Assembly: GCA_029980465.1 (NCBI GenBank)
Contig: JARYIJ010000001.1
Location: 2,739,501-2,803,500 of the forward strand
Direction: 5' to 3'
DNA from: Pseudolabrys sp.
Lineage (GTDB): Bacteria > Pseudomonadota > Alphaproteobacteria > Rhizobiales > Xanthobacteraceae
Length of the DNA stretch: 64,000 nt
Within the stretch, counting starts at the first letter, position 1. Each line of letters opens with the position of its first letter. The notes under the pieces are model-generated. The model did no database searches. It was not told where the DNA came from and saw only the letters and a program-made list of their open reading frames with translations. Positions 34,897 through 43,940 of this stretch are shown here, in pieces. Made by a program: the position numbers and the translations under genes.

Positions 34897-35550
34897 ATGG
34901 CCGTAGTCACTCTCGATGCTCTTGATCTTGCGGCACTTCTCTGTTCGCGGGTGTGCCACGACCTGATCAGTCCGGTCGGGGCGATTGTCAACGGCCTCGA
35001 AGTGCTCGAAGAGGAGAAAGACGAATCGACCCGGCAATTCGCGATGGATCTGATCAAGAAGAGTTCGCGGACGGCTTCGGCCAAGCTGCAATTCTGCCGG
35101 ATCGCCTTCGGAGCGGCCGGCTCGGCCGGGGCGCAGATCGATTCGGGCGATGCCGAGACGATCTCGCGCGGCTTCCTTGAAGACGAGAAGACGAAGCTGG
35201 TCTGGAATCTGCCGCGGGCGATCCTACCCAAGAATCGCATCAAGCTTTTGCTGAACCTGCTGGTGATCGCCGGCCAATGCATTCCGCGCGGCGGCATCAT
35301 CACGCTCGATCCGGTCGGCACCGGAGAAACCACCGGCTTCTCAATCAAGGTCACCGGCACCAATCCGCGCATCCCGCCGAACGTGCCGGCGCTGCTCGTC
35401 AGCGATGGCGGCGAAGACGGCGTCGACGCCCACCGCATCCAGCCGTTCTATGCGGGGCTGCTGGCGAAGGCCTGTGGCGTGACCGTATCGCTGATCGCCG
35501 AGGGCGACGGCGTCGTCATCGCCACGCATCAGGTCGCGGCGGCCGCGTAG
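34897..35550 (+). CDS. chpT: Histidine phosphotransferase ChpT
   Basis: A 217-residue ChpT that passes phosphate from the CckA kinase to CtrA and CpdR. The dimerisation helix carries the phospho-histidine in LLCSRVCHDLISPVGAI, with the typical follow-on NGLEVLEEE. The C-terminal part is a degenerate Bergerat fold without an ATP motif, as in the family. ATG 34897 begins the conserved part. It lies 145 bases before cheA on the same strand, an association worth noting because ChpT otherwise serves the cell-cycle pathway whose regulator CtrA is 9 kb downstream. Confidence 0.92.
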   Translation: MAVVTLDALDLAALLCSRVCHDLISPVGAIVNGLEVLEEEKDESTRQFAMDLIKKSSRTASAKLQFCRIAFGAAGSAGAQIDSGDAETISRGFLEDEKTKLVWNLPRAILPKNRIKLLLNLLVIAGQCIPRGGIITLDPVGTGETTGFSIKVTGTNPRIPPNVPALLVSDGGEDGVDAHRIQPFYAGLLAKACGVTVSLIAEGDGVVIATHQVAAAA

Positions 35551-35694
35551 CCTGCGGCTCGAAACGTGGTTACCCGATCGTTAACGGCCGCAGTTATCGT
35601 GCTGCCGCGCAACTAAAATTAAACGCTTCCCGGACACACTGTTTACGAATTGAAAACGGCGGCCGGACCGGCCTGCCGGCGTGCGCGGCGTGTC

Positions 35695-38313
35695 ATGGAC
35701 GATCTGCTCAGGGAATTCGTTACGGAGACGAACGAAAGTCTCGACGTCGTGGACGTCGAACTCGTGCGCTTTGAGCAGGAGCCAAGCAACGCCAAGATCC
35801 TCGATCATATCTTTCGCCTGGTCCACACGATCAAGGGTACCTGCGGCTTCCTGAATCTGCCGCGGCTGGAGGCCCTGGCGCATGCCGCCGAAACGGTGAT
35901 GGGCAAATTCCGCTCCGGTGCCACGCCGAGCACGCAAGCCGTTTCGCTAATCCTCGCGACCATCGATCGGATCAAGGACATCCTGGCGGCGCTCGAGCGT
36001 GAGCGGCGCGAGCCCGATGGCGATGACGCCGATCTGATTACCAGCCTGGTCACCGTTCTCGATACGATCGACGGCCAGCCTGCCGCTCCGACTGCATCGG
36101 TGGCCGATTACGCCATCGGTACGCTGGTGCCGCAGGTGCTCGAGCGTCCGTTGCGGCCGGGCGAAGTGTCGCTCGACGAGCTTGAGCGTGTCTTCCAGGA
36201 AACTCCGGTCGATCCGATTCTTGCCAGAGCGCATGCAACGCCAGTGAAGGAGAAAGAGGACGACGGCGTAAGGCCCGGCGTGCAGTCGCTCCGCGTCCCG
36301 CTTGAGACGCTCGAACAATTGATGACGACGGTGTCCGAGCTGGTTCTCACGCGCAACCAGTTGCTCGAGATCGTCCGCCGTCAGGAAGACTCGGAATTCA
36401 AGGTGCCGCTGCAACGGCTCTCGAACGTCACCGCGCAGTTGCAAGAGGGCGTGATGAAGACCCGCATGCAGCCGATCGGCAACGCTTGGCAGAAGCTGCC
36501 GCGTATCGTGCGCGATCTCAGCGCCGAGCTCGGCAAGCAGATCGATCTCGAAATGCACGGCGCCGAGACCGAGTTGGACCGTCAGGTGCTCGACCTGATC
36601 AAGGATCCGCTCACTCACATGGTGCGCAATTCCGCCGATCACGGTCTCGAGACGCCGGCCGAGCGCCGCGCCGCCGGCAAGCCCGAGCATGGCCTGATTC
36701 GGCTGTCCGCGTATCAGGAAGGCGGGCAGATCGTCATCGAGATCGCCGACGATGGCCGAGGTCTCAATACCGAGCGCATCAAGGCCAAGGCGGTGTCGCA
36801 GGGACTCGCCAGCGCGGCCGAGGTCGGCAAGCTGTCCGAGACGCAGATCCACAAATTCATCTTCGCGCCGGGGTTCTCGACGGCGACCGAGGTCACCAGC
36901 GTGTCCGGCCGCGGCGTCGGCATGGATGTCGTCGGCAACAATATCGACCAGATCGGCGGCACCATTGACGTTCGTTCGATCGCCGGCGAAGGCGTCAGCT
37001 TCATCATCAAGATTCCGCTGACGCTCGCGATCGTCTCGGCGCTGATCGTCGAGGCAGGAGGCGAGCGTTTCGCCATTCCGCAGCTTTCCGTGAGCGAGCT
37101 TGTCAAGCTGCGTAGCGATGGCGAGCAAAGGATCGAATACATCAAGGATACGGCGGTGCTTCGCCTGCGCGATCGCCTGCTGCCGGTCGCCAAGCTCACC
37201 ACGCTGCTCGGTCTCGATACGTCGGGGGCTCTGAACAGCGGGTTCATCGTCGTCATCGAGTTCGACAGCCAGTGCTTCGGTATCGTGGTCGACAGCGTGT
37301 TTCACACCGAGGAAGTCGTGGTGAAGCCGATGTCGAGCAAGCTTCGCAACATCGCGATGTTCTCCGGCAATACTATTCTCGGCGATGGCGCCGTGATCAT
37401 GATTATCGACCCGAATGGCGTCGTGCAGAGCATCGGCGCCACAGTCGCCACGCAGCTCGCCGCGGCAGCGGTGGCGGCTAAGGACCAGCCTTCCACGGCC
37501 GCCCAGGCCGCGACCTCGCTGCTCTTGTTCCGCGCCGGTTCGAGCCAGCAGAAGGCCGTGCCGTTGTCCCTCATCACGCGCCTGGAAGAGATCGATACCC
37601 AGACCATCGAGCTCTCGAACGGCCGCCACATGGTGCAGTACCGCGGTCATTTGATGCCGCTGGTCGGCCTCGACAATAGCGTGCGCGTCAAGGGCGAGGG
37701 CACCCAACCGCTGCTCGTGTTCTCGGACGGCAGCCGGTCGATGGCACTTCTGGTCGACGAGATTGTCGATATCGTCGAGGAGCATCTCGATATCGAGCCC
37801 GCCAGTGCGTCACCGGGCGTGCTGGGTTCTGCCATCATCAAGGGACAGGCGACTGAGATCATCGATGTCGGTCATTTCGTCCCGGAGGCATTCGCCGACT
37901 GGTTCCGCGGCGCGGGGCGGCCGGCGTCCGCGGCCAAGCCATCGGTTCTGCTGGTCGATGACTCGCCGTTCTATCGCAACATGCTGATGCCGGTGCTGCA
38001 GGCCGCAGGCTATGAAGTTACGGCCGTCGCCCGCGCGACCGAGGCGCTCGATCTGATCGACAAGGGCCGGACTTTCAACGCCGTCGTCACCGACATCGAG
38101 ATGCCGGAGATGGATGGATTTGCGTTTGCCGAGCATCTGCGCGCCGATGAGCGGACTGCCGCGTTGCCGGTCGTGGCGCTGTCGGCCGTCGTTACCGCCG
38201 ATTTCGTCGAGCGTGGCCGCGTTGCGGGCTTCGACGACTACGTCGCGAAATTCGACCGGCCCGGCCTGATCGCCGCGCTCAAGGAGCAGATCGGCATGAG
38301 CGCGGCGGCGTGA
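35695..38313 (+). CDS. cheA: Chemotaxis histidine kinase CheA with C-terminal receiver
   Basis: An 872-residue kinase. Domains in order: HPt with phospho-H44 in LVHTIKGTCGFL, dimerisation about 215-280, Bergerat ATPase with N-box HMVRNSADHGLE and G-boxes DDGRGL and GRGVGMDVV, CheW-like domain about 455-590, a second CheW-like segment (about 610-740) and a receiver (750-870: VLLVDDSPFYRN, TDIEMPEMDGF, then VAKF). There is no separate P2 CheY-binding domain clearly visible. The fused receiver could serve as phosphate sink. ATG 35695 fits the HPt start. Confidence 0.93.
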   Translation: MDDLLREFVTETNESLDVVDVELVRFEQEPSNAKILDHIFRLVHTIKGTCGFLNLPRLEALAHAAETVMGKFRSGATPSTQAVSLILATIDRIKDILAALERERREPDGDDADLITSLVTVLDTIDGQPAAPTASVADYAIGTLVPQVLERPLRPGEVSLDELERVFQETPVDPILARAHATPVKEKEDDGVRPGVQSLRVPLETLEQLMTTVSELVLTRNQLLEIVRRQEDSEFKVPLQRLSNVTAQLQEGVMKTRMQPIGNAWQKLPRIVRDLSAELGKQIDLEMHGAETELDRQVLDLIKDPLTHMVRNSADHGLETPAERRAAGKPEHGLIRLSAYQEGGQIVIEIADDGRGLNTERIKAKAVSQGLASAAEVGKLSETQIHKFIFAPGFSTATEVTSVSGRGVGMDVVGNNIDQIGGTIDVRSIAGEGVSFIIKIPLTLAIVSALIVEAGGERFAIPQLSVSELVKLRSDGEQRIEYIKDTAVLRLRDRLLPVAKLTTLLGLDTSGALNSGFIVVIEFDSQCFGIVVDSVFHTEEVVVKPMSSKLRNIAMFSGNTILGDGAVIMIIDPNGVVQSIGATVATQLAAAAVAAKDQPSTAAQAATSLLLFRAGSSQQKAVPLSLITRLEEIDTQTIELSNGRHMVQYRGHLMPLVGLDNSVRVKGEGTQPLLVFSDGSRSMALLVDEIVDIVEEHLDIEPASASPGVLGSAIIKGQATEIIDVGHFVPEAFADWFRGAGRPASAAKPSVLLVDDSPFYRNMLMPVLQAAGYEVTAVARATEALDLIDKGRTFNAVVTDIEMPEMDGFAFAEHLRADERTAALPVVALSAVVTADFVERGRVAGFDDYVAKFDRPGLIAALKEQIGMSAAA

Positions 38314-38320
38314 GGTGGGC

Positions 38321-38782
38321 ATGACGGCCAGTTACGACGAACAGTCGATGAGTGAATATGTCACCGCAACGGTCGCGGGTCAGCGCTTTGGCCTGCCGAT
38401 CGGGCGGGTCCAGGACGTCTTTGTTCCCGAGCGGCTGACGCGTGTACCGCTGGCGGCGCCGGAAGTTGCCGGGCTGCTCAATTCGCGTGGCCGCATCGTG
38501 ACGCTAATCGACGTGCGGCGCCGTCTCGCGTTCGGTGAAAATAGTCGCGCGGAGCAGCCGATGGCGATCGGGGTCGAGGCGCGCGGTGAGTCTTACGGTC
38601 TTCTGGTCGACGCGGTCGGCGAAGTGCTCAAGCTCGACGACCGCAACATCGACGTCAATCCGGTCAATCTCGACCCGCGTCTTGCTGATGTTTCGGTCGG
38701 GATTCACCGGTTGGACGAACAGCTTCTCCTTTTGATCGATGTCGACCGCCTTCTCGGCCTGGCCGAGAAGGCGGCGGCTTAA
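38321..38782 (+). CDS. cheW: Chemotaxis coupling protein CheW
   Basis: A 153-residue CheW that bridges receptors and CheA. Family text: YVTATVAGQRFGLPIGRVQDVF, LLNSRGRIVTLIDVRRRL and LLVDAVGEVLKL. GAGG lies before ATG 38321; a GTG six bases earlier is also possible. It follows cheA by seven bases. Confidence 0.92.
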   Translation: MTASYDEQSMSEYVTATVAGQRFGLPIGRVQDVFVPERLTRVPLAAPEVAGLLNSRGRIVTLIDVRRRLAFGENSRAEQPMAIGVEARGESYGLLVDAVGEVLKLDDRNIDVNPVNLDPRLADVSVGIHRLDEQLLLLIDVDRLLGLAEKAAA

Positions 38783-38849
38783 CAGGCGCAAGAGACGAAA
38801 ATTGAACCGAGCGCGGGGCTGGCCCGCACTCACGCGATGCGAGGATGAG

Positions 38850-39215
38850 ATGAAAACGTGTCTGGTGGTCGACGACTCGAGCGTGATCCGCAAGGTTGCC
38901 CGGCGGATTCTCGAGGGTCTGGAATTCGACATCGTCGAGGCCGAAGACGGCGAGCAGGCGCTCGATGCCTGCCGCCGGCGGCTGCCGGAGGCGATCCTGC
39001 TCGACTGGAACATGCCGAAGATGGACGGCTATGAATTCTTGCGCTCATTGCGCCGACTCCCTGGTGGTGACGCGCCCAAGGTCGTGTTCTGCACGACGGA
39101 GAACGACGTCGCACATATCGCTCGCGCCCTCCATGCCGGGGCGAACGAGTACATTATGAAGCCGTTCGACAAGGAGATCGTTGAGGCCAAGTTTCAGGAG
39201 GTCGGCCTCCTTTAA
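38850..39215 (+). CDS. cheY: Chemotaxis response regulator CheY
   Basis: A 121-residue single receiver: acidic pair in CLVVDDSSVIRK, phospho-aspartate in AILLDWNMPKMDG, the T/S position FCTTEND and the lysine in IMKPFDK. It should bind FliM at the flagellar switch. GAGG precedes ATG 38850. It lies within the che operon. Confidence 0.93.
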   Translation: MKTCLVVDDSSVIRKVARRILEGLEFDIVEAEDGEQALDACRRRLPEAILLDWNMPKMDGYEFLRSLRRLPGGDAPKVVFCTTENDVAHIARALHAGANEYIMKPFDKEIVEAKFQEVGLL

Positions 39216-39248
39216 GAACCTTTGTTGTTTCTGCGTCAGTCCGGCACC

Positions 39249-40406
39249 ATGACCACGATCATCACAAGAGCTGCGCCAGCCGCGCTCGCCGTATCGAAAC
39301 TGCGGGTGATGCTCGTCGACGATGCCATCGTCGTGCGCGGCCTGTTCGCGCGCTGGGTGGCGGCTGAGCCCGACCTAGAGGTTGTCGCAACCTTGCGCAG
39401 CGGGCGTGAGGCCGTCGACCAGATCGCGCGTATTGATCCCGACGTCGTCGTGCTCGATGTTGAGATGCCGGACCTCGATGGCCTATCGGCCCTGCCGTTG
39501 CTGCTGAAAAAGAAGCGTGGTCTCGTCGTCATCATGGCGTCGACGCTGACGCGCCGCAATGCCGAGATCAGCCTCAAGGCGCTGGCGTTGGGGGCGACGG
39601 ACTATATCGCCAAGCCGCAGAGCTCGGGCCCGCTATCGGGCGCGCCGGATTTTCGCCGCGAACTGATCGAGAAGATCCGTACGCTCGGTTTGCGCGCGCG
39701 GAGCAGAAACGCACCAAGGATCGCGAAGACCCAGTCATTCAACCGGCTGCCCGTTATCGGGCAGGCGCCACCGCTGGCGCCGCAACAGCCCAAACATGTG
39801 CTGCGTGCGATGCCATTGCACCCGCCGAAGGCGCTACTGATCGGGTGCTCGACCGGCGGTCCGCAGGCCCTGACGGCGCTGTTGCGCAAGCTCGGTGTTG
39901 TGATCGATCGCGTGCCGGTTCTGGTCACTCAGCACATGCCGCCGACATTCACGACGATCCTCGCCGAGCATTTAAGCCGTGTTGCGGGGCGCACCGCGCG
40001 CGAGGCGCGGCATGGTGAGACAGTCAAGGCCGGTATGATTTACGTTGCGCCTGGCGCCAGGCATATGAAGATTGTGCAGCGCGACGGCGCGGCCGTCATC
40101 GAGATTGACGACAGCCCACCGATCAATTTCTGCAAGCCGGCAGTGGATCCGATGTTTGCGTCAGCGGCCGAGGTGTGGGGTCCGACCGCGCTCGGTGTCG
40201 TGCTCACCGGCATGGGATCCGACGGCTTGCGCGGCGCGCGCGCCATCACGGAACGAGGCGGCAGCCTGTTGACCCAGGACGAAGCGAGCAGCGTCGTGTG
40301 GGGCATGCCCGGTCAGGTCACGAATGCCGGGCTGTCATCTGCCGTTCTCCCCCTCGATCAAATGGCTGGAGCGATCACGCGCCTGTTCACCGGAGGCCAC
40401 GAGTGA
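39249..40406 (+). CDS. cheB: Chemotaxis glutamate methylesterase CheB
   Basis: A 385-residue enzyme with an N-terminal receiver (RVMLVDDAIVVRG; VVVLDVEMPDLDG; IAKPQ) and a C-terminal methylesterase. Its catalytic triad is visible as Ser in CSTGGPQAL, His in VTQHMPPTFT and Asp in GMGSDGLRGA. It removes methyl groups from chemoreceptors. ATG 39249 is preferred to TTG 39222, though neither has a strong ribosome site. It overlaps cheR. Confidence 0.93.
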   Translation: MTTIITRAAPAALAVSKLRVMLVDDAIVVRGLFARWVAAEPDLEVVATLRSGREAVDQIARIDPDVVVLDVEMPDLDGLSALPLLLKKKRGLVVIMASTLTRRNAEISLKALALGATDYIAKPQSSGPLSGAPDFRRELIEKIRTLGLRARSRNAPRIAKTQSFNRLPVIGQAPPLAPQQPKHVLRAMPLHPPKALLIGCSTGGPQALTALLRKLGVVIDRVPVLVTQHMPPTFTTILAEHLSRVAGRTAREARHGETVKAGMIYVAPGARHMKIVQRDGAAVIEIDDSPPINFCKPAVDPMFASAAEVWGPTALGVVLTGMGSDGLRGARAITERGGSLLTQDEASSVVWGMPGQVTNAGLSSAVLPLDQMAGAITRLFTGGHE

Positions 40407-41251
40407 CCCCCGGCGATTTCGATTTCATTCGCAATCTGGTGAGGCAGCGGTCTGGCCTCGTGCTTTCCGCCGAGAAACAGTATCTCGTCGAGAGCCGCCT
40501 GTTGCCGGTCGTCCGCAAGCGCGGCCTCGGCACGCTGGCCGAGCTGGTGCGGATGCTACAACTCGGCGGCGCGGCCACGCTCGAGACGACTGTGGTCGAA
40601 GCGATGACCACAAATGAATCCTTCTTTTTCCGCGACAAGCTGCCATTCGAATATTTCAGCAATCTCATCATGCCGGCGCTGCTCAAGGCGCGCGCAAGAG
40701 AACGTCGCATTCGTATCTGGTGCACCGCAGCCGCGACGGGGCAGGAGCCCTATTCGCTGGCCATGGCCCTGCTCGACATGAAGGCCGAGCTTGCCGGATG
40801 GCGCGTCGAGATTCTGGCGACGGATATTTCAAACGAGGCGCTCGGCAAGGCCAGGGCGGGTCTCTACACGCAGTTCGAGGTCCAGCGCGGCCTGCCAATT
40901 CAGAAGCTGGTCGCTCACTTTGCCCAGCTCGGCGAAGTCTGGCAGATCGCGCCTGAGATCCGTAGCATGGTGACCTACCGGTATTTCAATCTGCTCGAGG
41001 ATTTCACCAGCTTCGGCGTGTTCGACGTCATTTTCTGCCGAAATGTGCTGATTTATTTCGATCAAGCCACGAAGACGAATGTTCTCAACCGACTCGCGCG
41101 CGTGGTCACGAACGATGGCTATCTCTTGCTGGGCGCCGCCGAAACCGTGGTTGGCCTGACGACGGCGTTTCGTCCTATGCCTGAGCAGCGAGGCATCTAT
41201 ATCCCGGGCGAACCCGGAGCAGCCATTCTTCGCTTTGCGACGGCGTCTTGA
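40403..41251 (+). CDS. cheR: Chemotaxis protein methyltransferase CheR
   Basis: A 282-residue S-adenosylmethionine-dependent methyltransferase that methylates chemoreceptors. The helical N-terminal domain (residues 1-75) ends in TTNESFFFRD and the SAM motif reads WCTAAATGQEPYSLAM, with VIFCRNVLIYFD later. GTG 40403 overlaps the cheB stop (GTGA) with CGGAGG six bases upstream. It is the last gene of the cluster; no chemoreceptor gene is in the window. Confidence 0.93.
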   Translation: MTPGDFDFIRNLVRQRSGLVLSAEKQYLVESRLLPVVRKRGLGTLAELVRMLQLGGAATLETTVVEAMTTNESFFFRDKLPFEYFSNLIMPALLKARARERRIRIWCTAAATGQEPYSLAMALLDMKAELAGWRVEILATDISNEALGKARAGLYTQFEVQRGLPIQKLVAHFAQLGEVWQIAPEIRSMVTYRYFNLLEDFTSFGVFDVIFCRNVLIYFDQATKTNVLNRLARVVTNDGYLLLGAAETVVGLTTAFRPMPEQRGIYIPGEPGAAILRFATAS

Positions 41252-41393
41252 TTTTCATTTGACGTCGGCCAGCGTCAGCGTTTCAAATTCTCCACCAGAG
41301 GGTTGCGGCCGGCTTATTCGGTAGCCGACGCTTCTTGCCCGGCCGCTCAACCTGGAGAACACTCTTCTCAACAAGAACTGGTCAGGAGTCATC

Positions 41394-42281
41394 ATGGATA
41401 TCGTTCCGCTGAGACCGGACTTTGGCGTTGAAATTCGTGGTGTAACCCTCGCCCGGATTGCCGCCGATGATGCGCTCTACAACGCCGTTCGCGCGGCCTT
41501 CGAGGAGCACTCGGTGCTGGTGTTCCGCGGCCAGGATACCGACAACGACGTTCAACTCGCCTTCACCCGCAGGTTCGGAGAACCGGAAATCGTGCCGGTC
41601 GGCACATCGGGCATGGGCGGGCACTTCATCACCCTGACGAACTTCGGCAAGGATGGCAAAGTTGTTGCGCCGGACCACCGCTACGCCTTGCGCAACAAGG
41701 CCAACCAGCTTTGGCACACCGACTCGTCGTTTAAGACGACGCCGGCGCTGGCGTCGATCCTGTCGGCACGCGTCGTGCCCGAGCATGGCGGCGGCACTGA
41801 GTTCGTCTCGACGCGGCTCGCTTTCGAGTCGTTCCCGGCGGCGCTGCAGCAGCGGCTGGAGAATTCGTTTGCCTGGCACAATTATGCGCACTCCAAGGGA
41901 AAGATCGCCAAGGACCTCGCCAGTCCGGCAGAGCGCGACGCCTTCCCGCCGGTGTGCTGGCGGATGGTGTGGCGCAATCCGGTCAACGGCCGCAAGGCGC
42001 TCTATCTCGCTTCGCATGCCTGCGGCGTCGAAGGCATGGCCGAGCAGGCTGGCCTCGCCTTCATCGACGAATTGACCGACTTGTCGACCAAGCAGGGTAC
42101 GAGCTACGAGCACGCCTGGAAGCCGGGCGACGTCGTGATGTGGGATAACCGCGCCACGATGCATCGCGGGCGGCCGTGGCCGGGCACCGAGCCGCGGCTG
42201 ATGGTGCGCACGACCGTTTCAGCGAGTGCCGCAGACGGGCTGGAGACGATGCGGCCGCCCAAGCAGCAGGCGGCGGAGTAA
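41394..42281 (+). CDS. TauD/TfdA-family dioxygenase
   Basis: A 295-residue Fe(II)/2-oxoglutarate oxygenase. Iron ligands H108 and D110 are in QLWHTDSSF, with the distal histidine in TMHRGRPW and the 2-oxoglutarate arginine in EPRLMVRTT. The 2,4-D/alpha-ketoglutarate dioxygenase (TfdA) subgroup phrase HEHSVLVFRGQ-like FEEHSVLVFRGQ is present. The actual substrate is unknown; a sulfonate or aryloxyalkanoate role is possible. A molybdoenzyme gene follows after a palindromic repeat, but the repeat separates them. Confidence 0.88.
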   Translation: MDIVPLRPDFGVEIRGVTLARIAADDALYNAVRAAFEEHSVLVFRGQDTDNDVQLAFTRRFGEPEIVPVGTSGMGGHFITLTNFGKDGKVVAPDHRYALRNKANQLWHTDSSFKTTPALASILSARVVPEHGGGTEFVSTRLAFESFPAALQQRLENSFAWHNYAHSKGKIAKDLASPAERDAFPPVCWRMVWRNPVNGRKALYLASHACGVEGMAEQAGLAFIDELTDLSTKQGTSYEHAWKPGDVVMWDNRATMHRGRPWPGTEPRLMVRTTVSASAADGLETMRPPKQQAAE

Positions 42282-42289
42282 CCCATGGT

Positions 42290-42426
42290 CCTCATGGTGA
42301 GGAGCGTCGCGAAGCGATGCGTCTCGAGCCATGAGGCCACCGTTCGGGCCGCCTATGGTTCGAGACGGCGCCATAGCGCGTCAAAGACGCGCGTGAACAC
42401 GCTTATGGCGCCTCCTCACCATGAGG
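42290..42426. repeat. Palindromic intergenic element
   Basis: A 137-bp element whose ends are exact inverted repeats: CCTCATGGTGAGGAG (42290-42304) and CTCCTCACCATGAGG (42412-42426). The inside carries further copies of CCATGAGG and GGTTCGAGAC. It fills the gap between the TauD and molybdoenzyme genes. Similar elements are known from Bradyrhizobium relatives, as far as I recall. Confidence 0.75.
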
Positions 42427-42437
42427 CGGATTGAGCG

Positions 42438-43445
42438 ATGAGCATCTCAGACGCAAGTGACGAGAGCTGGCGTCCACCGACCGTGATGGACCCGTCGACC
42501 ACCTTTCGTCACAAGGTGCGGGCGGAGGAATTGACGTTGGCGATCACGCCGAACGACGACGTGTTCGTGCTGGCGCATTTCGGCGTTCCGCATTTCGAGG
42601 TGAAAAGCTGGCGGCTGCGGATCGAGGGGCTGGTGAACAAGCCGCTGGCGCTGACGATCGATGACATAAGGCGTTTTCCAAAAATCGAGATCGAGTCGTT
42701 CATCAAGTGCGCTGGTTTCCCGCATGACCCCACCATTGCGACGCGCAGCGTGTCGAACGCGGTGTGGGGCGGCGCCGATCTGCGCGAGGTGCTCGATGCA
42801 GCGGGGCTCGATCCGGCGGCGCAGTATCTGTGGGCGAGCGCGCCGGACCACGGCACCTATGCGCGCTGGGGCGCCGACCATTACCGCAAGGACGTGCCGG
42901 TCACGCGGGTGCGGGAAGGCAGCGTCCTGCTGGCCTACGAGATGAACGGCGCGCCGCTGCCGCAGACGCACGGCTTTCCGGTGCGGCTGTTCATTCCGGG
43001 CTTCTACGGCACCAATAGCGTGAAATGGCTCTGCCGACTGGAAGCGTCGCGTGAACGCGCGCCGGGTATCTTCACCAACGAGCTTTATAACGATCCGGCG
43101 CCGGACGGAGGGACGGCTCCCGTCTGGCAGGCGGCGCCGGAAGCCCTGATCGTCGCCCCGGCCGATCACGGCAGGGTCGAGCCGGGGCGACACGAGATCT
43201 GGGGCTGGTGCTGGGGCGACCACGCGATCGCAATAGTCGAAATCAGCCTCGATGGCGGGCAAAGCTGGCAGCGCGCCGAGGTCGAGCCGCGACGGCAGAT
43301 GGCCTGGCAGCGGTTTTCTTTGCTGGCCGATTGCGCGCCGGGGCCGCTGACGATTATGGCCCGGGCCACCGACACGCGTGGCGTCACGCAGCCATCGCGC
43401 GACGCGCGCAATGCGGTTCACGGGATCAAGGTGTCTGTCGGCTGA
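42438..43445 (+). CDS. Sulfite oxidase-like molybdopterin oxidoreductase
   Basis: A 335-residue protein of the sulfite oxidase/YedY superfamily. The Mo-ligand cysteine is C91 in ESFIKCAGFPHD; the domain order is the pterin-binding SUOX fold (about 50-215) and a C-terminal Mo-co dimerisation domain (about 225-330, EIWGWCWGDHAI; EISLDGGQSW). There is no signal peptide, heme or Tat motif, so it is cytoplasmic or needs a partner. It could oxidise sulfite from sulfonate breakdown, which would suit the preceding TauD-type gene, but this is inference. Confidence 0.85.
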   Translation: MSISDASDESWRPPTVMDPSTTFRHKVRAEELTLAITPNDDVFVLAHFGVPHFEVKSWRLRIEGLVNKPLALTIDDIRRFPKIEIESFIKCAGFPHDPTIATRSVSNAVWGGADLREVLDAAGLDPAAQYLWASAPDHGTYARWGADHYRKDVPVTRVREGSVLLAYEMNGAPLPQTHGFPVRLFIPGFYGTNSVKWLCRLEASRERAPGIFTNELYNDPAPDGGTAPVWQAAPEALIVAPADHGRVEPGRHEIWGWCWGDHAIAIVEISLDGGQSWQRAEVEPRRQMAWQRFSLLADCAPGPLTIMARATDTRGVTQPSRDARNAVHGIKVSVG

Positions 43446-43541
43446 CCCGCAGCTGTCCTGCGTTCTGGAGGCCGCAGGCGGCAGGTAGTAAAAAGGCCGC
43501 CGGATCGCTCCAGCGGCCCGAAATTCCCAGCCTGCAGGCGG

Positions 43542-43772
43542 TTAGCCGCCGCTCTCGCACTTTTTCATGAAGCTCGTTTTGGCGGCGCCGGCGAGCGGCT
43601 TGCCATCTTTGCCCATTGCCGAAGTCTCGCAGCATTTCTTGATGAAGCTCGTTTTGGCGGCGCCGGCGAGCGGCTTTCCGTCCTTACCGACAGCCTTGCT
43701 GGAGCAGGACTGGGCGAGAGCAGGAGCCGCGGCGAGCGAAGCGATAACGAGAGCCAAAGCGATCCGTTTCAT
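43542..43772 (-). CDS. PsiF-like small exported repeat protein
   Basis: A 76-residue protein; the signal peptide ends in ALAQ (about residue 20). The mature part is two nearly identical units, each VGKDGKPLAGAAKTSF followed by IKKC or MKKC, which resembles PsiF repeats (C...A...L.G..R..F...C). Each unit ends in cysteine. The DNA of the two units is also nearly the same, so the repeat is recent. GGGAGG precedes ATG 43772. Role unknown. Confidence 0.7.
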   Translation of the reverse strand: MKRIALALVIASLAAAPALAQSCSSKAVGKDGKPLAGAAKTSFIKKCCETSAMGKDGKPLAGAAKTSFMKKCESGG

Positions 43773-43940
43773 TAAAACCTCCCGGTTGTACCGACCATTG
43801 GCCGGCAAGGACCGGGCTCTGTGATTGGAAGCGAGCCAGGCGCCTGCCGAAAGCACCCCAGATTAGCTTGATTTTTGGCCCGCTCAAATCGAATTGGCGC
43901 CGTCATCCTTTTCGTAACCATCAAGCGCGACAATCCGGCC

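Noticed and set aside
35947..37785. A 612-codon open frame on the minus strand opposite cheA
   Set aside because: It is the antisense of a certain cheA gene in GC-rich DNA, is rich in H, R and D in a shadow pattern, and has no family motif.
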